DNA of 5,082 bases from Aromatoleum sp. GTDB taxonomy: Bacteria > Pseudomonadota > Gammaproteobacteria > Burkholderiales > Casimicrobiaceae. Shown piece by piece: positions 1-5,082 of the stretch (positions within the stretch are counted from its first letter, which is position 1; each line of letters begins with the position of its first letter). Below the pieces are notes generated by a model. That model was not told the origin of the DNA. It was given only the letters and a program-made list of their open reading frames with translations, and made no database searches. The stretch is from contig JAAFGU010000205.1 in the NCBI GenBank assembly GCA_010365205.1, positions 1-5,082 on the forward strand, read 5' to 3'. Made by a program: the position numbers and the translations under genes.

Positions 1-370
1 GCCCGAGATTGTTCCACGCGTCGAGGCGCGTCGAATCCAGCGCCAGCGCGCGCTCGAGCGCGGCGACAGCGTCCGGCCCGCGGCCCGACTGCAACCGCGC
101 GTAGCCAAGCGTCGACAGTACCGCCGGGTTGTCGGGCAACGCGGCGTTGGCGGCTTCCAGCACCGGGAGCGCGTCGGCAACGCGCTGGCGCTTGACCAGG
201 ACGGCACCGAGATTGGCGAGCCATTCGCCCCGCGCGCCGTAGCGAGCGATTGCGTCGCGATAGGATGCTTCGGCGGCATCGAGGTCACCGCGTGCCAACG
301 CAGCGTCGGCGGCCTCGAGCAAGGCCTGGGCGGAGTCCATCGGGCGCGGTCGGCGATCGGCGCGGGACAT
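1..370 (-). CDS. Tetratricopeptide-repeat protein, 3' end cut off by the window edge
   Basis: The 123 visible residues are built almost wholly of TPR helices in a 34-residue register: about 14-47, 48-81 and 82-115, with a fourth repeat starting at 116 (DAWNNLG). Each full repeat shows the usual pattern of small residues at positions 8 and 20, for example LANLGAVL, LSTLGYARL and AVAALERALALD. TPR arrays are scaffolds for protein-protein contacts; partner and specific role cannot be read from this piece. There is no signal peptide or membrane segment in the visible part, so a cytoplasmic location is likely. Start: ATG at 370 has a purine stretch (AAGGG) too close to it to be an ideal ribosome site. 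An in-frame ATG at 340 is the alternative and would remove an Arg/Pro-rich start of ten residues. It lies 22 bp after yajQ with no terminator between, so the two may be cotranscribed. In such proteins the C-terminus may carry another domain, which is not visible here. Confidence 0.85.
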   Translation of the reverse strand, partial: MSRADRRPRPMDSAQALLEAADAALARGDLDAAEASYRDAIARYGARGEWLANLGAVLVKRQRVADALPVLEAANAALPDNPAVLSTLGYARLQSGRGPDAVAALERALALDSTRLDAWNNLG

Positions 371-392
371 CCCTTGCCGGCGCCGGCTTGCG

Positions 393-878
393 TCAGTCGC
401 GGAAGTTGCCGAACTGCACCGGGAAATCGATGATCGACTTCTTGACCAGTGCGATCGCGTCCTGCAGGTCGTCCCGCTTCGCCCCCGATACCCGCACGGC
501 GTCGCCCTGGATCGATGCCTGGACCTTCTGCTTGCTGTCCTTGATCAGCTTGACGATCTTCTTCGACAGTTCCTGTTCGATGCCGACGCGCACCGTGATC
601 ACCTGCTTGACCTTGTTGCCGGAAACCTTTTCGACGTCGCCGTACTCGAGCGAACGGATGTCGACGCCGCGCTTGGTGAGCTTGCCGGTCAGGATGTCGG
701 TGACCTGCTTGAGCTTGAAGTCGTCATCGGCGAAGAGCGTCAGCGCCTTGTCGGCATGCTCGACACGGGCGTCGGAACCCTTGAAATCGAAACGGGTCGA
801 GACTTCCTTGTTGGTCTGGTCGACGGCGTTGCGCACTTCGACCTGGTTCACTTCGGAGATGATGTCGAACGAAGGCAT
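393..878 (-). CDS. yajQ: YajQ-family nucleotide-binding protein (DUF520)
   Basis: This 161-residue protein matches the usual YajQ length (E. coli about 163). It carries the family's hallmarks: the N-terminus MPSFDIISEVN, RFDFKGS at 29-35, KVQASIQGDAVRVSGAKRD at 118-136, and the C-terminal QFGNFRD. YajQ proteins are small cytoplasmic proteins with two similar alpha/beta domains that bind nucleotides. Orthologues in Xanthomonas and Pseudomonas bind cyclic di-GMP and influence transcription and virulence; whether this one does is unknown. The open frame extends upstream to 965, but the conserved MPSFDI start at 878 is clearly the real one. The extra 29 residues overlap a probable promoter and are not family-like. 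No strong Shine-Dalgarno sequence precedes the ATG. It is separated from the iron-sulfur gene upstream by 116 bp holding an inverted repeat and a promoter-like sequence, so it is probably its own unit together with the TPR gene. Confidence 0.96.
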   Translation of the reverse strand: MPSFDIISEVNQVEVRNAVDQTNKEVSTRFDFKGSDARVEHADKALTLFADDDFKLKQVTDILTGKLTKRGVDIRSLEYGDVEKVSGNKVKQVITVRVGIEQELSKKIVKLIKDSKQKVQASIQGDAVRVSGAKRDDLQDAIALVKKSIIDFPVQFGNFRD

Positions 879-915
879 GATGGACAGTGTTGCCGGTTGG
901 GAAATCGAGCCGTGG

Positions 916-945
916 AAGCTAGCACGTTCGGGGGTGCGCGTACAA
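916..945 (-). promoter_or_regulatory. Candidate sigma-70-type promoter for yajQ
   Basis: On the minus strand a -35-like TTGTAC (940-945) is followed after 18 bp by TAGCTT (916-921). The latter is preceded by TGC, so it reads as an extended -10 (TGnTAnnnT). Transcription would begin near 909 and leave a leader of about 30 nt before the yajQ ATG at 878. Both hexamers match consensus at only three of six positions; the placement between a hairpin and a gene start is the main support. Confidence 0.4.
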
Positions 946-967
946 CCGCCGGCGCGGAGTTCCAAAG

Positions 968-989
968 GCAGGCATGGCGACGTGCCTGC
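968..989 (-). terminator. Inverted repeat after the iron-sulfur gene, possible weak intrinsic terminator
   Basis: Read on the minus strand, GCAGGCA and TGCCTGC form a perfect 7-bp stem (983-989 with 968-974) around an 8-nt loop. The stem begins 5 bp past the stop codon of the CDGSH gene and is followed by CTTTGG. The U tract is short and interrupted, so intrinsic termination would be inefficient. It may instead protect the mRNA 3' end or act along with Rho. Its position at the gene boundary supports a role as the end of the arg cluster transcript. Confidence 0.45.
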
Positions 990-994
990 GCGGA

Positions 995-1651
995 CTACGC
1001 GACGAAGCCGACCTTCTTGTGGCCGCCGTCGCAGAACGGCTTCGTCTGCGAGTTCCCGCAGCGGCAGAGGAACGCGGGGTCGGCGCTGGTCGTGCGGCCA
1101 TCGCTGGCGGCAATCGTCAACGCCCCCTCGAACTTCAGCGGTCCGTTCGGCCGCGGCGTGATGGTGACCTCCTTGCCGGGGCCGGCGGCTCCCGCCGTCG
1201 CCGAGGCGGGCAGAAGCCCCGCGTCGCGGAATCCGATCTTCACGTGGCTGCCGTCGCAGTACGGCTTGTTGCCTGACGCGCCGCAGCGGCAGAGGACGAC
1301 CGTCGCGGCGGTCGCCGAAGCGCCGGCGACGGAGAAATCACCGGTACACACATAGGGTCCATCGGCCTGGACGGCCGCGATGTTCAACGGAGGGATCATG
1401 GTATTTCCGGTGGCGTTGGACGAAACGACGGCGTCCCTGCGGACGAATGTGAGGGCACCGCTCGGGCAGCGCGCGATCGCGGCTTCCAGGGCGTCGGCAT
1501 CGGCCGCCTCGGGCCGCACCCAGGGTCTCGCCTTCGGGTCGAACACCCCCGGCAATGCGCGCACGCATTCGGCGGAGTGACTGCAGATGCCGGCGTCCCA
1601 GGTGACGGCGACGGCATCGGTTTCGAAGCGGTGGAGCTTCGGGTCGCCCAT
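995..1651 (-). CDS. Fer4_19 plus double-CDGSH iron-sulfur protein
   Basis: The 218 residues hold three metal-binding modules. Residues about 1-72 resemble Fer4_19 (the E. coli YjdI type): GICSHSAECVRALPGVFDP with C23 and C29, a tryptophan at 44, and RCPSGAL with C62. The first CDGSH motif has ligands C121, C123, C132 and H136 and fits the mitoNEET pattern CxCx2Sx3PxCDGSH. The second has C196, C198, C207 and H211 but reads CDGGH. CDGSH motifs hold a labile 2Fe-2S cluster through three Cys and one His, and the family is linked to redox and iron-sulfur handling. The precise role of the bacterial multi-domain form is not established. There is no signal peptide, so it is probably cytoplasmic. The ATG at 1651 follows GGAG with a 6-nt spacer, and the gene starts 15 bp after the argG stop. 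It therefore almost certainly shares the argG transcript. The fusion order is one seen in annotated bacterial proteins; no enzyme activity can be assigned. Confidence 0.93.
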   Translation of the reverse strand: MGDPKLHRFETDAVAVTWDAGICSHSAECVRALPGVFDPKARPWVRPEAADADALEAAIARCPSGALTFVRRDAVVSSNATGNTMIPPLNIAAVQADGPYVCTGDFSVAGASATAATVVLCRCGASGNKPYCDGSHVKIGFRDAGLLPASATAGAAGPGKEVTITPRPNGPLKFEGALTIAASDGRTTSADPAFLCRCGNSQTKPFCDGGHKKVGFVA

Positions 1652-1655
1652 CGCG

Positions 1656-1661
1656 CTCTCC
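1656..1661 (-). promoter_or_regulatory. Ribosome binding site of the CDGSH gene
   Basis: GGAGAG on the minus strand lies in the 15-bp gap after the argG stop codon, with the GGAG core 6 nt before the ATG at 1651. It fixes the start and shows the gene has its own translation signal inside a polycistronic message. Confidence 0.7.
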
Positions 1662-1666
1662 GGATT

Positions 1667-2899
1667 CTACTTGCGGCGCCGCGCGAGGTTCGCGGCGATC
1701 CGCATCCGCAACGCGTTCAGCTTGATGAAGCCGGCGGCATCCTTCTGGTCGTACGCGCCGGCATCGTCCTCGAACGTGGCGATCGTGGTGTCGAACAGCG
1801 AGTCGTGTTTCGACGCCCGGCCTACGCACATGATCGTGCCCTTGTAGAGCTTCAGCCGCACCGTGCCGTTGACCGTTTCCTGCGACGCATCGATCAACCC
1901 CTGGAGCAACTTGCGCTCCGGGCTGAACCAGTAACCGTTGTAGATCATCCGTGCGTAGCGCGGCATCAGATCGTCCTTTAGCGCCAGCACTTCGCGGTCG
2001 AGCGTGATCGATTCCATCGCCCGATGCCCCTTGAGCATGATCGTGCCGCCGGGCGTCTCGTAACAGCCGCGCGATTTCATCCCCACGTAGCGATTCTCGA
2101 CCAGGTCCAGCCGGCCGATGCCGTGCTTGCCGCCGAGTTCGTTGAGCTTCGCCAGCACCTTTCCGGGCGAGAGCTCCCTGCCGTCGACGGCGACGATGTC
2201 GCCTTTCATGTACTCGAGCTCGACGATCTGCGGCTTGTCCGGCGCTTTTTCCGGCGACACCGTGAGCCGCCACATCGAATCTTCCGGCGCGAAATCCGGA
2301 TCCTCGAGGATGCCGCCTTCGTAGCTTATGTGCAGCAGGTTCGCGTCCATCGAGTAGGGCGCGCCACCCCCCTTGCGCTTCTTGAAGTCCACCGGAATGC
2401 CGTTCTTGTCGGCATAGGCGAGCAGCTTTTCGCGCGACAGCAGATCCCATTCGCGCCAAGGCGCGATGACCCTGATGTTCGGTTCCAGCGCATAGGCGCC
2501 CAGCTCGAAGCGTACCTGGTCGTTGCCTTTGCCGGTGGCGCCGTGCGAAATCGTGTCGGCGCCGGTTTTCCGCGCGATGTCGATCAGGTGCTTGGCGATC
2601 AGCGGTCGCGCGATCGACGTGCCGAGGAGGTACTCTCCCTCGTACACCGGGTTCGCGCGGAACATCGGGTAGACGAAATCGCGGACGAACTCCTCGCGCA
2701 GGTCTTCGATGAAGATGTTCTTTTTCTTGATGCCGAGCTGCAGCGCCTTCCGGCGTGCGGGCTCGAGCTCTTCGCCCTGGCCGATGTCGGCGGTGAAAGT
2801 GACGACTTCGCAGCCGTAGGTGTCCTGCAGCCACTTGAGGATCACCGACGTGTCGAGGCCGCCCGAATAGGCGAGGACCACTTTGCGGGTATCGGACAT
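1667..2899 (-). CDS. argG: Argininosuccinate synthase
   Basis: ArgG condenses citrulline with aspartate using ATP, giving argininosuccinate, AMP and pyrophosphate: the penultimate step of arginine synthesis, in the cytoplasm. The 410-residue length fits the short bacterial type (about 400-410). Visible motifs are the N-type ATP pyrophosphatase loop AYSGGLDTS at 10-18, HGATGKGNDQVRFE at 119-132 (nucleotide and substrate contacts), YSMDANLLHISYEGG at 182-196, and the conserved stretch GRLDLVENRYVGMKSRG at 262-278. All are intact, so the enzyme should be active. The ATG at 2899 is preceded by only a weak purine run (AGAAG, 9 nt spacer), but the protein begins MSDTRKVVLAYSGG, as expected for the family. 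It lies 43 bp after the Bug gene and 15 bp before the CDGSH gene. No terminator or strong promoter is visible in either gap, which supports one operon with argF. Confidence 0.98.
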   Translation of the reverse strand: MSDTRKVVLAYSGGLDTSVILKWLQDTYGCEVVTFTADIGQGEELEPARRKALQLGIKKKNIFIEDLREEFVRDFVYPMFRANPVYEGEYLLGTSIARPLIAKHLIDIARKTGADTISHGATGKGNDQVRFELGAYALEPNIRVIAPWREWDLLSREKLLAYADKNGIPVDFKKRKGGGAPYSMDANLLHISYEGGILEDPDFAPEDSMWRLTVSPEKAPDKPQIVELEYMKGDIVAVDGRELSPGKVLAKLNELGGKHGIGRLDLVENRYVGMKSRGCYETPGGTIMLKGHRAMESITLDREVLALKDDLMPRYARMIYNGYWFSPERKLLQGLIDASQETVNGTVRLKLYKGTIMCVGRASKHDSLFDTTIATFEDDAGAYDQKDAAGFIKLNALRMRIAANLARRRK

Positions 2900-2942
2900 T
2901 GCGCGTTTCTTCTGGTGGAGGAAGGTGAGTGGACGAGCCGGA

Positions 2943-3914
2943 TCAATCGACCTTGAGGCCGAGCTTGCGGATGACCGGCGCCCATCTGTCGGATTCGCCC
3001 TTGATCAGCGCGGCGAAATCTTCGGGGGCGCCGCCGATCAGGTCGAAGCCCTGCGCGTGCAATTTCTGCACGACATCGGGCTCTCTTAAGATCGCGTTGA
3101 TTTCGGCATTGAGCCGCGCCACGACAGATTTCGGCGTGCCGCCGGGAACCAGCACGCCGTTCCATGCGAGCGCCTCGAAGCCGGGGTATCCCGATTCGGC
3201 GATCGCAGGCAGGTCGGGTAGCAGCGGGAAGCGCGTTGCCGTCGTGACCGCGATCGCGCGAAGCTTGCCTGCCTGAATCTGTGCCTGCAGCGGCTGCATG
3301 ACGGCGAACATCAGCTGCGTCTCCCCCTGGATCGTCGCGGTGACTGCCGGCGGCGAGCCGTTGAACGGCACGTGCACGGCGTCGAAGCCGGCGACCGACT
3401 TCAAGAGCTCCATGTTGAGGTGCGACGAGCTGCCGTTGCCGACCGACGCGTAGTTGAGCTTGCCCGGGTTCGCCCTGGCCCAGGCCACCAGCTCCTTCAG
3501 GTCCTTCACCGGCAGTTGCGCGTTGACCGCGAGCACGTTCGGCTGGCTGGTCGTGATGATCACCGGCAGCAGATCCTTCTGCACGTCGTAGGGGAGCTTC
3601 TGCAGCAGCGGACTGAACGACAGCGGTCCGTTGTAGCCCAGCACCATCGTATAGCCGTCGGGCGCCGCCTTCGCCACGTCGGAGACCGCGACCGTCCCGC
3701 CGGCCGCCGCCTTGTTTTCGACGATGACGGGCTGGCCGAGGCGGGCAGAGAGCTTTTCGCCGATCGTTCGTCCGAGGACGTCGATCGAACTTCCCGCCGG
3801 TGCGGTCATCACGAACTTGATCGCTTTGTCGGGCCAGGTCTGCCCCGACGCGAGCAATGGAAATGCTGCGCAGGCAACGGTAACGAAAGCGCGGAAGGCG
3901 GAACCAAGTGTCAT
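2943..3914 (-). CDS. Bug/TctC-family tripartite tricarboxylate transporter substrate-binding protein
   Basis: The 323-residue protein has the typical size and signatures of periplasmic Bug proteins. Numbered from the ATG, these are ENKAAAGG at 66-73, the PDGYT motif at 85-89, VGNGSSSHLNMELLK at 158-172, VPFNGSPPAV at 182-191, and the C-terminal RLNAEINAILREPDVV. Residues 1-24 form a signal peptide with a hydrophobic core and a plausible cleavage site ASG|Q, so it is exported. There is no lipobox. Such proteins capture a small carboxylate for TctAB-type transporters; known relatives bind aspartate, glutamate, nicotinate or citrate, while many are orphans. No membrane subunit is encoded here, so it either pairs with one elsewhere or has a sensing role. 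It sits 31 bp after argF and 43 bp before argG. GTG at 3917 is also possible, but ATG at 3914 is better spaced (8 nt) from GGAG. The ligand cannot be read from sequence. Confidence 0.95.
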   Translation of the reverse strand: MTLGSAFRAFVTVACAAFPLLASGQTWPDKAIKFVMTAPAGSSIDVLGRTIGEKLSARLGQPVIVENKAAAGGTVAVSDVAKAAPDGYTMVLGYNGPLSFSPLLQKLPYDVQKDLLPVIITTSQPNVLAVNAQLPVKDLKELVAWARANPGKLNYASVGNGSSSHLNMELLKSVAGFDAVHVPFNGSPPAVTATIQGETQLMFAVMQPLQAQIQAGKLRAIAVTTATRFPLLPDLPAIAESGYPGFEALAWNGVLVPGGTPKSVVARLNAEINAILREPDVVQKLHAQGFDLIGGAPEDFAALIKGESDRWAPVIRKLGLKVD

Positions 3915-3922
3915 CACGGGAA

Positions 3923-3926
3923 CTCC
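3923..3926 (-). promoter_or_regulatory. Ribosome binding site deciding the Bug protein start
   Basis: GGAG on the minus strand lies 8 nt before ATG at 3914 and 5 nt before the adjacent GTG at 3917. The spacing favours the ATG. The site is in the 31-bp gap after the argF stop. Confidence 0.55.
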
Positions 3927-3945
3927 GGGGGCGAGCGGGCCGGCG

Positions 3946-4887
3946 TCACGGGCTCACGTGTCCGCAGACCAGGTACTCGAGCAGCGCCTTCTGGGCGTGA
4001 AGCCGGTTCTCCGCCTCGTCCCAGACCACGCTCTGCGGCCCGTCGATCACGTCGGCGGCGACTTCCTCGCCGCGGTGCACCGGCAGGCAATGCATGAACA
4101 GCGCGTCCGGTTTTGCCAGCGCCATCATCGGCGCGTCGACCATCCAGTTCGCGAAATCGCGCTTGCGTGCGTCGTTCTCGGACTCGAAGCCCATGCTGGT
4201 CCAGACGTCCGTCGTCACGAGATCCGCGCCTCGACACGCTGCGGCCGGATCGGCGAACGCCGCCCAGTGCCCCGGCGCAGTGGCGCCCGCGCGGCCGGGA
4301 TCCACGGCATAGGCCGCCGGTGAGGACACGTGGACCTTGAAGCCCAGCACTGCCGCGGCCTGCAGCCATGTGTAGCACATGTTGTTGGCGTCGCCGATCC
4401 ACGCGACGGTCTTGCCGCGAATTGATCCGCGGTGCTCGACGTAGGTGTAGACGTCGGCCAGGATCTGGCACGGGTGGTATTCGTTGGTGAGGCCATTGAT
4501 CACCGGCACCCGGGAATGCATGGCGAAGCGTTCGATGATCGACTGCTCGAACGTGCGGATCATTACGACGTCGACCATCCGCGAGATCACCCGCGCGACG
4601 TCTTCGATCGGTTCGCCGCGCGAGAGTTGCGTGTCGCCGCGATTCAGGTTGATCGCGATGCCGCCGAGCTGATTCATGCCGGCCTCGAACGACACGCGGG
4701 TGCGAGTCGACGCCTTCTCGAACACCATCGCCAGCGTGCGGTCCCGCAGCGGCTGGTAGAGTTCGTAGCGCTTGAACCGGTCCTTGATCCAGCGCGTGCG
4801 CGCGATCAGGTGATCGAACTCCTCCCGCGAAAAATCGCTGAACTGGAGGAAATGCTTCGGTGCAGGGGGCGTCGCGGACACGGGCAT
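3946..4887 (-). CDS. argF: Ornithine carbamoyltransferase (anabolic type by context)
   Basis: This enzyme transfers the carbamoyl group of carbamoyl phosphate to ornithine, giving citrulline, in the cytoplasm. The 313 residues match the family length. The carbamoyl-phosphate loop STRTRVSFE is at 60-68. MIRTF (109-113) and HPCQILAD (138-145) complete the phosphate and carbamoyl contacts. DVWTSMG at 227-233 is the ornithine-binding SMG loop, which separates it from aspartate carbamoyltransferase, and HCLPVHRGEE at 266-275 carries the conserved active-site cysteine. GDANNMCYTWLQAA (165-178) matches betaproteobacterial ArgF style. Its location next to argG, with no arcA or arcC, points to biosynthesis rather than arginine breakdown. 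The ATG at 4887 gives a normal N-terminus (KHFLQFSDFSREE from residue 11), though there is no clear Shine-Dalgarno sequence. It is the first recognised gene of the cluster, preceded by an AT-rich patch that may hold the promoter. Confidence 0.97.
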   Translation of the reverse strand: MPVSATPPAPKHFLQFSDFSREEFDHLIARTRWIKDRFKRYELYQPLRDRTLAMVFEKASTRTRVSFEAGMNQLGGIAINLNRGDTQLSRGEPIEDVARVISRMVDVVMIRTFEQSIIERFAMHSRVPVINGLTNEYHPCQILADVYTYVEHRGSIRGKTVAWIGDANNMCYTWLQAAAVLGFKVHVSSPAAYAVDPGRAGATAPGHWAAFADPAAACRGADLVTTDVWTSMGFESENDARKRDFANWMVDAPMMALAKPDALFMHCLPVHRGEEVAADVIDGPQSVVWDEAENRLHAQKALLEYLVCGHVSP

Positions 4888-4944
4888 TGGGCGCGGACTC
4901 GCGGCGCAGGGCCGAGGAAGCGCGCCAAGTTCATTTAAAACAAG

Positions 4945-4950
4945 ATTTTA
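4945..4950 (-). promoter_or_regulatory. Possible -10 element upstream of argF
   Basis: TAAAAT on the minus strand matches the sigma-70 -10 consensus at five of six positions and lies in the only AT-rich patch of the right end (4931-4950). Initiation near 4938 would give a leader of about 50 nt. No good -35 hexamer is seen at the right distance (GGTCAG at 17 bp is poor). The promoter would therefore need an activator, or the match may be chance. The same bases include a TAA that closes an upstream open frame. Confidence 0.35.
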
Positions 4951-5082
4951 GCATGTCGTTCGGCCGCTGACCGACGCGCCGGAGTCGACCGTAGTCAAGA
5001 CCGCGTCGAACTTGTCGCGGCCTTTTCGCCGCGGCACGCCCCGGTCGTGAAGCCGCGCGGCACCGCGCGATTCGATCGGCCG
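4951..5082 (-). other. Upstream segment with no recognised gene; open frame on the minus strand
   Basis: A minus-strand frame is open from the window edge and closes with TAA at 4948-4950 (44 codons). Its third codon positions are about 80% G or C, more than its first and second positions, which is what coding DNA of this composition shows. The peptide (for example KGRDKFDAVLTTVDSG) is not one I recognise. A second minus frame, stopped by TGA at 4995-4997, is equally GC-rich at third positions. It may be the end of a gene entering from the right, or non-coding sequence. Confidence 0.2.

Noticed and set aside
376..387. Perfect 12-bp palindrome (GCCGGC GCCGGC) between yajQ and the TPR gene, considered as a terminator
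   Set aside because: Folding would leave only a 4-bp stem with a 4-nt loop, and no T tract follows in either direction. Such GC palindromes are common by chance in this composition.
879..965. N-terminal extension of yajQ to the ATG at 965
   Set aside because: The extra residues are unlike any YajQ N-terminus and cover the promoter-like sequence. The conserved MPSFDI start at 878 fits the family length.
250..1161. 303-codon open frame on the plus strand across the TPR gene, yajQ and the CDGSH gene
   Set aside because: It crosses three supported minus-strand genes and their control regions and is low in sequence complexity (Arg/Ser-rich). It is explained by reverse-strand codon bias.
1338..2834. 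498-codon open frame on the minus strand in another frame of argG and the CDGSH gene
   Set aside because: It is an Arg/Ala/Gly-rich shadow frame typical of high-GC coding DNA, with no recognisable domain. The overlapping ArgG and CDGSH proteins have full-length motifs.
2024..2956. 310-codon open frame on the plus strand opposite argG
   Set aside because: It is antisense to an intact, highly conserved gene; its composition mirrors argG codons and it shows no motif, ribosome site or promoter.
3870..3914. Lipoprotein signal around Cys15 of the Bug protein
   Set aside because: The residues before the cysteine are TVA, with no Leu, Val or Ile at -3. A standard signal peptidase I site (ASG|Q) fits better.
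4931..4950. E. coli-type ARG box upstream of argF
   Set aside because: The patch lacks the paired TGAAT and ATTCA half-sites at the right spacing; only isolated fragments such as ATGAA are present.

Overview
The window is high-GC bacterial DNA. Every gene I can support lies on the minus strand and reads right to left. The gene content and protein style point to a betaproteobacterium, probably Burkholderiales or a close relative. The evidence is a Bug/TctC-type periplasmic binding protein, an ArgF of betaproteobacterial type (HPCQILAD and HCLPVHRGEE motifs) and an ArgG of about 410 residues. The assignment to that group is inference from family resemblance.

In transcription order, about 130 bp of upstream sequence (4951-5082) holds no gene I recognise. 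An AT-rich patch (4931-4950) follows and carries a possible -10 element. Next comes a compact cluster: argF (ornithine carbamoyltransferase, 4887 to 3946), a Bug/TctC solute-binding protein (3914 to 2943), argG (argininosuccinate synthase, 2899 to 1667) and a three-domain iron-sulfur protein, Fer4_19 plus two CDGSH motifs (1651 to 995). The gaps are 31, 43 and 15 bp, so a single transcript is likely. A perfect 7-bp inverted repeat (968-989) begins 5 bp past the last stop and may end that transcript. A candidate promoter (916-945) then precedes yajQ (878 to 393). A tetratricopeptide-repeat protein begins 22 bp after yajQ and runs off the left edge.

ArgF makes citrulline from ornithine and carbamoyl phosphate. 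ArgG joins citrulline to aspartate to give argininosuccinate. These are two consecutive steps of arginine synthesis; argH is not in the window. The Bug protein between them is the most interesting element. Members of this family bind small carboxylates, including aspartate and glutamate, which are arginine-pathway substrates. No TctA or TctB membrane subunit is present here. The CDGSH protein may be a passenger or may link the operon to iron-sulfur or redox state.

I see no RNA genes, mobile elements, CRISPR arrays or phage features. Nothing amounts to a clearly new system; the unusual points are ones of gene context.
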